DNA from: Stenopsyche tienmushanensis
Lineage: Eukaryota > Arthropoda > Insecta > Trichoptera > Stenopsychidae
Reading direction: 5' to 3'
Length of the DNA: 64,000 nucleotides
Assembly: GCA_008973525.1 (NCBI GenBank)
Contig: WACJ01000112.1
Location: 682,001 to 746,000, forward strand
The notes below the pieces were generated by a model. That model was not told the DNA's origin. It saw only the letters and a program-made list of their open reading frames with translations, and ran no database searches. This document shows positions 55,601 to 64,000 of this stretch, piece after piece. Within the stretch, counting starts at the first letter, position 1, and the number at the start of each line of letters is the position of its first letter. Made by a program: the position numbers and the translations under genes.

Positions 55601-58600
55601 CTGTTCTCTTAAAAAAAAAATATAGCGACTCGTATTTAAGATATTATATTCATAAAGGTGTAAAGAAATATAAAATGTTGAAATGTAAAAGCTTTATCCA
55701 TTAATTTGTGCGTGTAATGATTTTAAGTTAGGGCTATGAAATCTGCTTTTGCTGCAGTTGCTGGTTCACCGCGTGAAAAAGGGTCTCGAGTGCGAAGGGA
55801 TAACAACGCAATTCAAAATATTTGTACAAAAAGGTAAAAACAGGACAAAGCATCGATTAACTAATTTCTGGGAATTCAATTGTAGTATAAATCCTTTGTT
55901 AATTTTTTTTAGACATCCTCGACTGTATCCTTTAGGGAAAACACTATAAACGAAACGTGCTCTGATGTTATCACATTTTTAAAATGAAATAATCTGTATG
56001 CAATACGTGATTTGAATAGTAGAATTTATGTTGTTTTGTAATGATGTAATAAGTGATTTAATACACCTATAATTACATCCAGCTAATTCCAGTGTTTAAT
56101 CTAATTTATGGCATAATTTCATTTTCATACATTTGGGCACATTTTTTTGGTAAATGCGACAAAATGTAATTGTTGGCTCCATTCAAGGCACGAAGAGACA
56201 TCATGTTTAACATCACTTACGTCAAGTGCGTCGACAAAAAAATGTTTTCCTTATGCTTTAATGATACATATCAAATGAAGCAAATCCAAAATGTAATATT
56301 GCCGCCTTAACACAATAAATTTGGTGGAATGTAAAAAAAGAAGATGAGATGATAATATAAATATGTAATTCCTTGACTGTGGCTTTAATAATGACACTGC
56401 TCTTATCACATAGCATCTTGTACGAGGCACGTTTTAACCAAACAATAAAAATGTAAAGCAAAGTCACATTTTATTGCGATGATATTATTTCAAGGCTTAT
56501 AACTGAAAATATCATATAGCCTATTAAACCCATGGCCGTATATGAATAGCTCAATGGAAGAGTGGCTTTAACCGCATTTAGATAAGATTTTCAGTAAATT
56601 CTCGCGATTTATCCACAAACTTCCTTTTGTATGCGGATTTTTTTTATTTCAAGAATAGAGATGATTTTGTCTATCTTGTAAAATCAATTATTTTATGAAG
56701 AAATGTGCCTTCAATATATTGATTTTAAACATTTGATATCATCATAGTGCAGCCACTAACAGTCCACTGCAGAACTATGGGCCTCTTCAATATCCATTCA
56801 CAGGAAGGGGTTACATCCATTTCGTCTGCATCATACATTCACCTCCTCGTTCGCTCGATATTGAAGGTAGCATTACCACCGAGTTTTGTTTCGAACGTTC
56901 ACCCAACGGGTATCCTGAGTAAACGTATTGACGAACGCTTTCGCAATCGTCTCGATAAGGAAAAACATTTGATATAATAAATCATATATCCGAAATGGAA
57001 CCCTTAACACTTGCAACGTTTCAAATATTCGAATGTTTGCTGTAAAAATTTCATTTAAGATCAGGAATTAAAAATAACATCATTTTTAAATTTGAAAAAG
57101 TTATGCGAAGACGATTTTTCTTGTGTATTATTTTGAAATTTCTCAAAGAATTTGGGAGCTATTTTGTTAATTTTCTTATATTTTATAAAATTAAAATTAT
57201 TTTTAATAGTGGGCAGAGCAAGTATCCGAACAATGAGAGGTAAACGAGTCTTATCCAATTAAATGCTAATTCTTTGTCAAATAATAAAGTTCGTACGAGA
57301 AATTCCGATGTGAATTATATAGAATTAAATTAACGTCATTTACAGGATAAATATTTTAAAATCATTGTTCTTCATTTAAAAAAATCTTAATTGAAGAAAG
57401 CACCATAAAAGAAATCCTGTCTACATTCAAACCTCTTTTTGTGCGATTTCGAAGTTATGCGGTTTTTTTTAAAGCAATTTTTTTATTTCATAAAGAGTAC
57501 GTATCGAGATGTTTTGGATAAAATAGGAAATAAATCATCAATACTAACCGAAATTTGGAAAAAAATTATAATTTGGGAATATGTAAATCATGTTGTATCT
57601 GCTATTGCTGAATTACAACCACGCCCTTTATTCTGGCTTAGATTTTTGAAAAAATTGATTTTGTTTTTTTTGCATTTTTCCTGGGTATGAATCTTTTCTA
57701 TATAACCCTCTATTATTCCTACCAGATTTATGTCAAAAAATACTTTACTTTAACTATTTTAATAGAAGTTGAAACTGACAAAATGCCAAAAAAAATTTGA
57801 CTGAATTTTTTTTAAGCAGTTGCCATTTTGTGATTTATTTATTTGAGTTATAGACTATAATGACATCTTAACCAATTATGAATTATATTATTGGAAAGAG
57901 AAAATCTAAACAGAACCATGATGACATTGACACTGGCTATACTATTTCTTCCGAAGAAGAGAGTGATTTTGAGTCATATCGAAAATTGCAACAAAAATTA
58001 TCATACAGCGATGATAGTTTGTAATTAAAATAATTGGTATCTCTCTCTATTGGATATCTGGCATTTCAGAACTTTGAGTTATTTTTAATTGCCTTATTGT
58101 TTTCCTGTTTCTTTATTAACTTTTTTTAATGTGATTTTGGATATATTTTATAAAGCTGTTTCAAAGTTATGCGGTTTTTTGAATCCATGAAGCGCATCTT
58201 CACTTTTTCTATGTAAGTCACAACTTTTTTTGTGCGATTTACCGCGGAACACATCCACCGCACAAAAAAAGATTTAAGTATAATTTTCTAATTAAGGGTG
58301 TATTTCAATATTAAGCAATGCCTATATATGTTTAACCCTTTTGTCAATAAGATGGTTTGGCCATACTATTATGGTTTTGCAATAAGTTTTTTTAAATATA
58401 ATAATATGCATAAATCTTACCAAATCTCCATAGTTTTAAAGAATTTAAAATTCATGTGCTTCGAAAAAAAAAGGATATTTCTATTTATATACCTAAAGCC
58501 AATAAAATAGGTTTGACCAAACCTAGATATTTTATTTATTAGGATTATATGATTAATGCCTTTTAAGATGTATTTACCTTAACTAGAGCAGCTCCAGCAA

Positions 58601-58721
58601 TGGCTCCAACTATTTGGCAGATGATGTAACAAATACTTTTGAGAAGGCTAATATCTCCCGATATGAGTAAGCCTAATGTCACAGCTGGATTGATGTGGCC
58701 ACCAGAGACATGTCCTATCGC
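52583..58721 (-). CDS. Aquaporin (orthodox water-channel type), C-terminal five exons
   Basis: Major intrinsic protein of the insect Drip/Prip water-channel class. It forms tetrameric pores in the plasma membrane for osmotic water flow (family knowledge). Exons in transcript order: 58578-58721, 53151-53222, 52931-53068, 52775-52855, 52583-52690, all phase 0, totalling 543 nt, 180 residues plus stop. Visible: first pore motif [13 protein letters not shown]3 ([20 protein letters not shown]), TM4 ([19 protein letters not shown]), the conserved [20 protein letters not shown] loop, TM5 with ACHAAA, second motif [13 protein letters not shown], and TM6 ([17 protein letters not shown]). The C-tail ends GADGGSFDF. 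His in ACHAAA and Arg in NPAR are filter residues of water-selective channels. Ala replaces the mercury-sensitive Cys before the second NPA. TM1-TM2 exon(s) are not found up to 64000. Which of Drip or Prip is not certain. Confidence 0.93.
52775..52855 (-). CDS. Aquaporin exon: second NPA loop
   Basis: 27 codons, [20 protein letters not shown] then GDWEHHW. Contains the second half-helix NPA box and the selectivity-filter Arg. Donor GG|GTAAAT, acceptor TTAG. Confidence 0.93.
52931..53068 (-). CDS. Aquaporin exon: TM4 and TM5
   Basis: 46 codons from [20 protein letters not shown] to ITACHAAA. Contains the cytoplasmic [17 protein letters not shown] segment and the selectivity-filter His. Confidence 0.93.
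53151..53222 (-). CDS. Aquaporin exon: extracellular loop C
   Basis: 24 codons, [20 protein letters not shown] then GEGN. Acceptor GTTACAG, donor AAT|GTAAGT. The variable loop between TM3 and TM4. Confidence 0.9.
55016..55310. mobile_element. TTAA-type element end, copy 2, fused to a short repeat
   Basis: After TTAA (55012-55015) the sequence CTCTTTGCGGTCCTATGTCG and about 230 bp match 41831-42065. At about 55244 the match stops inside ATACTT and the 65-bp repeat known from 22885-22950 starts without a gap. The join shows either deletion inside a longer element or insertion of one repeat into another. Confidence 0.65.
55340..55800. mobile_element. TTAA-flanked MITE, family CCCTTTGCACTCGAG, copy 2
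   Basis: TTAA at 55336-55339; the left end is CCCTTTGCACTCGAG and the right end CTCGAGTGCGAAGGG followed by ATAA, a mutated TTAA. Its first 35 bp correspond to the reverse complement of the right end of copy 1 (GGTGACTCTCACTCACC), so the two copies are inverted relative to each other. 461 bp, no coding capacity. Confidence 0.75.
56745..56965 (+). repeat. LINE-like segment, inverted relative of 50640-50775
   Basis: On plus it reads [20 protein letters not shown] and [20 protein letters not shown], open for about 76 codons. The reverse complement matches 50640-50775. Together the pair flanks the four 3'-most aquaporin exons. Confidence 0.5.
57430..58275 (+). mobile_element. Pogo/Tigger-like element remnant
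   Basis: Ends with inverted repeats: ACCTCTTTTTGTGCGATTTC on the left, and GTGGATGTG...CGCACAAAAAAAGAT on the right; an internal GAAGTTATGCGGTTTTTT occurs near both ends. A partial plus frame includes [20 protein letters not shown] followed by ELQP and an aromatic W-(R/K)-FLKK block. This resembles the region after the DDE core in Tigger/JRK-type transposases (W--F-I---I--I--A-E-L-P-TL---W). The catalytic core itself is missing. Confidence 0.5.
58578..58721 (-). CDS. Aquaporin exon: first NPA and TM3
   Basis: 48 codons from [20 protein letters not shown] to [10 protein letters not shown]. Acceptor TTTTCAG, donor AAG|GTAAAT. The preceding exon should end in the TIAQ-like segment of TM2; I did not find it to the right. 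Confidence 0.93.
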
Positions 58722-61100
58722 CTGAAAAGAAGAAATAACGTCATTAGTTGCGGATTCGAAGGAACAAAATTGGCTGTGCGAAAATCCAATTCAACACACC
58801 AAAAAGACGGTGGTAAAAAAGCGACATGACTAATATTGCACATATTTTTTTGCCATTCAATACGTAATAAATTCGATAGAATTGCTTTCGTCAATATTAA
58901 AACAGTCTGTAGCAATACAGATAAACTTCTTTTTAATTATCGGCATGACATGTCATGAGTTGCCCAAGGCAAAAGGCACAGGAACAGGTCGTCAGATCAG
59001 CTCCATTTAGGGCACAATATCGATCAAACACGACTTGCATTAGAATTTTGTCGTTCTGCCATTCGGATCGGTGTCAAAATAGCGGCAATAAAATGCAAAT
59101 TGTGTCAAATAAATCGACTTCCTTCGAATCATCGATGGATTCCTGAGCTCCCGAAAAACTGGTCATCTTGCACAACGTCAAAGTACTGACACAACGAAGG
59201 AAATGATTAAGAGACCCTGGCATATGTAATACTTTCGTTGGATGCATTTGATTGATGCTTCAGAGATATGAATGAAATAAGCCACGACAGTGCTATTCAA
59301 ACTGTGTGAAGAACGTTTTTCATAAAAAAGCGACCTCGATAACGAGCGACATGATTGTGTTCGAGCTTCCATTGTGGCTTCGTGTGTGCCAAAGATTGAC
59401 AGTATTGTTAACTATTGATATATCCATTACCATTGTAGAGCAGAACTCTATTGAATTACGGCCATTCATGTCAAAAATATATATATTTAATCAGAACTGG
59501 ATTATCAGAGAAGAGCTCTATGAAAAAACACATGGCAAAATTCGTGATCTTAATTCAATGACTATTTGCGTTATTTAAATCCTAAATTGCAATAATATTT
59601 TATATTTAACATCTCAATCAATAGATGTAGAAATAATGAATTCGCTGAAAATACTCGATCGAACTTATGAAATAAATCAATAGTTTATAATTCAGAACAA
59701 ACAAAGCTTCATAGAAATCAACACAAAGGGCAAGCGATTACGAAAAGCACTCTGCTTGAGATTCATTGATTATGAAAAGGCTTCAGATTTGATAAGTATG
59801 TCAATAATAATTAGAGCTTTAAATAAACAAGTCATAGAATACAAACAACTATAAAATAATGACGTTATCTGTGCAGTAACACTTTGCACTGATGTAGAAT
59901 TATATCTTTATGATATTGAATCGAGATGTATCATAGTAAAATTATGCATAAATGAGTATGTTTTATTTTTTTTTGTTTATTATGCATTCTATTAAACGTC
60001 TCAAATGTGGGGGGATATTTTTTTTTTCAATACAAATTTGGCGATTTAAAATGGGTCAATAATTTCTATGAAATGTTATGATGAAATGAACCGAGTCATA
60101 TATTTTCAATAAAAAAATAAGTTTGAGACAATAATTCATTAATTGAGATTAAATCAATGCGTGGGAATTATTAAATGACGTACGTTAACAAAATTTGATG
60201 AATCTGGGTGAGAGCCATTTTTTTCTCTCTTAGAAATATGCTATGTAATGAGTTATTAAGCAATGAATTGGCATAACTAATAAATTAGATTTTTTTTATT
60301 GTATCAGTTAATTTCTTCTATTGCTGAGGATCGTTTTCGCGGGAAAAAATGAATACTGGGATCAGAGATCAATTTTTTAAAATGAAATGTAAAATAATAT
60401 TTAAAAATGAGGATATGCTAAAAAAATAGATAATATTTAATAATTAGGAGAATTTTGGAGGAAATTTCATAAATATATTTAATTTTTTTGTTCTGTATCA
60501 TTTCATATCATTAATAGTCTGACAATGATTATCTAAGTCATCAAAACTCAAAAAAGTTTTTTTTTTTATATTGTCTAAATGTCCAATGACGAGTTCAAAT
60601 TCAGAAAAAAATTATTATATTCAATGATCTTGTCAATCCTGATCCTGATTTTGATTTCCTGAATCTGAAAAAGTAAATACTGGCAGTATAAAATTGTGCA
60701 GGGGCGCGTATGAATAACTAAATTATATTATCATTTAAAATAATGTAATTTCACTACTTAATCATAAATCCTCTCCTAACCAAAATTTCCTGGAAAATTC
60801 CTTTTGAAGATCGCCTACGTTTAATAGGCATTTTAGTAAGAATTTTTGACTTGGAAGATAGCGTTGAGAATATGCTTCCATTCGCATTTGGTAAATATGA
60901 AATATGAATAATAGTAAACTGAAACTATCCTGTGTGTTTGTTATAATCTGGTTCTATATATTTTCACCATTTGCATGCTACATTAAATTTCTTTTTTTTA
61001 GGAATAATCGCATTTGAAATTATTTCACACAAAATAGAATATTTGTAGATACAGCGCAAAATATACTACCGCGTCAAGTACATAATTTCTGATTGTATTA

Positions 61101-61660
61101 GGGCGTCCCATAAGTTTCTTTCGTTTTCATATTAAGAAAAAAATAAACAACAATTTGTATTACATCAAAATGTATTGAATAATATAATGATCCATTCTTC
61201 TTCTGATGCGTTATCTAGATGAAAAACAACTCCTCGTCTGTTCGCTAATTCTGGCCATTTTCTGACAATTGCATCCTTTAGATTGTCTAGTTGGAAACAA
61301 TATTTTGTTGAATTGATCGTTTCACTTTGCTAAAGTAGCTCATAATAAATTACCCCCTTCCAGTCCCACCAAATGCATAGCAAAACTTTTTTTGGATGTA
61401 GGCCAAGTTTAGCTACAGTTAAAGCTTCTGTACCCTTGGTCCAAGACCATTTACGTTGGACATTCTCATAGAGTATCCAACTTTCATCTCCAGTGACAAG
61501 TCTCTTCAAAAAAGGTTTAACCCAATTTTGTTAGATGATTATGAACGGATGTTCGTGGAATTTCTAGTTAGCTATTTCGCGAACAGTATATCGCGGGTTT
61601 TCTTCAACCATGGCTATGATTAGATCTGTGTTCATTTGCGAAAGAAACTTATGGGACAAA
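61101..61660 (-). mobile_element. Internally deleted mariner, 560 bp, with both TIRs
   Basis: Flanked by TA. Left GGGCGTCCCATAAGTTTCTT and right AAGAAACTTATGGGACAAA form inverted repeats of about 20 bp. The minus strand contains TGDESWILYENVQRKWSWTK, LHPKKVLLCIWWDWKGVIYY and a HLDNA block (second Asp). The DNA-binding domain is reduced and everything after the second Asp is deleted. Related to 16915-17400. Confidence 0.82.
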
Positions 61661-62749
61661 TAATTCAACGTCTATGTATCACCATGACGCACTTTTGGCG
61701 AAAATTCCTCAAAAAGATGTTGCTTTGCATTCAAAAGGCTAAAATAGGTGATCATTTATTATAATATTACAGTTTATATAGAGTTTTCAATACAATCTTC
61801 AACAAATTTTAGTCTGTCTTCTAGAAATAATAAGGAAAAAAGAGACTATTGATCAGATTGCCAAGTTACAAAGGAAGACGGTGGCTACATGCATGTACTA
61901 GATATTGAATTGGAAATATTAACATTAGTTAGTGGAAGTAAAGATAATTTTTCTTGTGTAATGCAAGCGACCGCAAAAATTACAAAAAATATTATAACTC
62001 TGTTTTTGGACCATCAAATTCTGTCCTCAATTAGACTCTGATTCAATGCGAACCTTCAGGGTTTACAGCAGCAGTGATAAATTAGATTTTCGAACCAATA
62101 TATCTTCAATCACCAATAGTGATCCATTATGAACGATACCCCTAGAATTGACTGACGGACTTTTCGATACATCTAATATATGCGCGCTTTGGTATCTTTG
62201 TTACCCTATTTCCATGATAATTTAGCTCTTCTTACTTGACATTCAAATTTGTATATAATTATATTGTTTTCAATTATTTTTTACCGAAGAATTCATCAAA
62301 AAATTTATAACCGAAACAAATATCTATGCAGCCACATAATAACTATAAAATATTCTTTATTAACGTGTGGGTGGGAATAATTTCAATAAAAAGGCGGGAA
62401 TCTGGAGGATATTGTTCAATGACCAAATTTAATAGAAATAATTTGAAGAGGTCATGTTATGATTTTGACCATCGAAGAATATTAATATAAAGGCTTTAAG
62501 AGTATTATTTAGAATATATTTCCCCGTTATTTACTCATATCTTTTATGAATTCAGCTATTCGATTTAAATACATACGATTGTATTTAATAAAGCTTGGAA
62601 ATCCTTGGATTAGCATATAATGTATGAATGAGCGATTTGTCTGAAAAGGGGGCGAAGATGAAAAGATTGCATTGCAGTGGCGAGGGAAAGGCAATGAGTC
62701 GGAGAAACCAGCTGCGGTCAAGATTGTGCAACGGTTCATCTGCGGTGGT

Positions 62750-62830
62750 CGGACACACATACGCGGGCATACATGCACGTGCACGCCTCCGTGTGTTCGT
62801 GCACGTGCACGCGCCTGTGTGCGTGCGTCA
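62750..62830. repeat. Alternating purine-pyrimidine (CA/CG/TG) tract
   Basis: Runs such as CACACATACGCGGGCATACA, GCACGTGCACGC and GTGTGCGTGCGT make a degenerate CA/CG tract that could adopt Z-form DNA. Open frames over it on both strands (Arg/His/Val-rich) are artefacts of this composition. Confidence 0.7.
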
Positions 62831-63089
62831 TTATTGCCGACTGATTTATTTGTAACGTGCGAAAAGCCCAACCTTGACTCGTTCACATCCAACATAACAA
62901 ATGGACGCGCTCAACGACTGCGATCTAACCCGCAGAGAAGACATTTTTATTAATTACGCTTATCCACATATCAGTGAAAGGACGTTTAAAATTCGATACA
63001 TCATTGTGTGTGGAAATGGATTTGATGTTCGGGCTCCCAGCACCGAAATGCCAGAGATCTTCAATCGGCAGGTACACGGTCATCGGATG

Positions 63090-63131
63090 CACACATCTCA
63101 ATGTGAACGCATTCTGGACCCGATTTATATA
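63090..63131 (-). promoter_or_regulatory. Possible TATA promoter on the minus strand
   Basis: On minus, TATATAAATCGG (TATA box starting at about 63131) is followed 26 nt later by GTTCACATT, a loose initiator. It points toward the aquaporin exons and lies in a GC-richer stretch. No coding exon connects it with the aquaporin in the window, so this is only a candidate. Confidence 0.2.
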
Positions 63132-63507
63132 CGATCGGACGTCTCAGATTTGGACAGAGACTTATTGGACGATTCAATGTTGCTCAAATGATGGATCCAA
63201 CGTGATTGAGTTGATCAATTTTCGATTTCACTTAATACTTGAAATGCATGCCCTAATCCTAAATGCTAATAAATCTTAGCGCACACATTAATCTGCTCGG
63301 CAATTTTCCCTCGATTTCTTTTTAAAGATTAATCGAATTAATATATTTGAACCATAAGTATTTATTTCGAAATTATACACATAACCGTTGGAAAATGTTG
63401 ATAAAGCGATCGATTTCATATGATTCCTATTGGAAAGTTATTATTATTTGTATGTATTCCATGATTTGTGATTTAATTTAATTGATATATTTTTATAATA
63501 GTGAATT

Positions 63508-63558
63508 TAGGTCCCGTGAGAAACAACACCGATTCACGTTGGGCGACGAGAGTGTTAA
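63508..63558. repeat. TTAA-type element end, family CACTTGTCGCCCA, second copy
   Basis: GTGAGAAACAACACCGATTC then GGGCGACGAGAGTG ends at TTAA 63555-63558. In complement it matches the block after 49005. The other end was not found. Confidence 0.5.
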
Positions 63559-64000
63559 ATGTAAGCTTCATATGCGCTATTGCGGTCCTGACAGATAAGC
63601 GAATTTGTACATATCATAAGTGACGGACAAACAAATATAGCATCTAAGACTATGAAGATTTTAAATTAGCTCACTACTCAAGGGTTAACATATTTACATT
63701 ATTGATGAATGGCAATGAAGTACAAATTATAAGATGAGAACTTATGCATCACCTTAATAATATTAAAGTTTAGGCGGTCGGTGCATCATCGCTAATGAGA
63801 TAAATCTTTCAAGCCATGATAATATCGGGTCTAATTATTAGCAATTAGGTTTTATGAGTTGGTCAAAATATGATTTTAGGAATCCTACGCGATTTTTGAT
63901 TTATTATTATGAACTATTAAAAATTGTTGATTGTGAAACGTTTGCAATTTGTTTGCAATCCATATTTTTTATAAAGTAAATTGGTGCATTATAATTTGAT

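Larger units (their letters stand above)
53223..58577 (-). other. Aquaporin intron of 5.4 kb
   Basis: It holds the TTAA element end with fused short repeat (55016-55310), TTAA MITE copy 2 (55340-55800), a LINE-like segment (56745-56965) and a pogo/Tigger relic (57430-58275). 53300-54960 shows AT-rich sequence and short frames only, with nothing I can assign. Confidence 0.7.
58722..64000 (-). other. Upstream intron/5' region of the aquaporin
   Basis: No upstream coding exon recognised. Contents are a mariner derivative (61101-61660), an alternating purine-pyrimidine tract (62750-62830), a GC-richer stretch (62640-63280) with a possible minus-strand TATA box, and a TTAA-type element end (63508-63558). 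59600-61100 and 61700-62600 are AT-rich with nothing assignable. Confidence 0.6.

Noticed and set aside
58955..59578. Short frames upstream of the aquaporin as its N-terminal exons
   Set aside because: They lack the TM1/TM2 aquaporin motifs and the required minus-strand orientation with phase-0 donors.
62527..62953. Overlapping Arg/His/Val-rich frames on both strands as genes
   Set aside because: They are all readings of the CA/CG/TG tract, without domain similarity or splice context.
62901..63191. 96-codon frame MDALNDCDLTRRED... as a first exon
   Set aside because: It looks somewhat protein-like, but no donor-linked continuation or homology could be recognised; a GC-rich non-coding stretch is equally likely.
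1..64000. CRISPR arrays, operons or ribosome binding sites
   Set aside because: Spliced genes and the transposon content show a eukaryotic nuclear genome; the only regular array has no spacers.

Overview
The window is nuclear DNA from an insect. It is strongly AT-rich, its genes are split by GT-AG introns, and the three protein-coding loci all have clear arthropod relatives. The mix of mariner, TTAA-specific (piggyBac-like), hAT and pogo/Tigger DNA transposon remnants, R1-like LINE fragments and tRNA-derived SINEs is typical of insects. I cannot fix the order; the Sin1 N-terminus looks to me closest to Hymenoptera, which is only an impression.

Layout. (1) 1-40359, plus strand: the 3' part of an alpha-1-adrenergic-like octopamine receptor (Oamb) in three coding exons (10634-10865, 34434-34605, 39595-40359). 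They cover the end of extracellular loop 2, TM5, the third cytoplasmic loop, TM6, TM7 and the C-tail. The exons for TM1-TM4 are not in the window. The introns (about 23.6 kb and 5 kb) hold transposon debris, a 1.5 kb array of a 66-bp minisatellite (25950-27427) and several ORF-free GC-richer islands. (2) 44955-48327, plus strand: a complete six-exon Sin1 gene (TORC2 subunit, MAPKAP1 homologue), 591 codons, with compact introns except the first. (3) 52583-58721, minus strand: the last five coding exons of a water-type aquaporin, every junction in phase 0. Its N-terminal exon(s) lie further right, beyond 64000 or unrecognised. 1-10633 is upstream of, or intronic to, Oamb; 58722-64000 is intronic to, or upstream of, the aquaporin.

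Most notable observation. The Oamb stop codon (TGA followed by C, 40357-40359) is followed in the same frame by 167 sense codons, 40360-40860, ending at TAA 40861-40863. Base composition stays coding-like up to that second stop and then drops abruptly into A/T-rich UTR. This suggests stop-codon readthrough, A-to-I editing of the stop, or an allelic or assembly nonsense change extending the receptor's cytoplasmic tail.

Other points: a two-level (higher-order) minisatellite ending in a perfect 24-bp hairpin, at least five families of TTAA-flanked elements, a hAT MITE with an intact 8-bp target duplication, several mariner lineages including internally deleted derivatives, and an inverted pair of LINE-like segments that brackets four aquaporin exons. 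The three genes do not form one pathway: an amine-activated GPCR, a kinase-complex scaffold and a membrane water channel.
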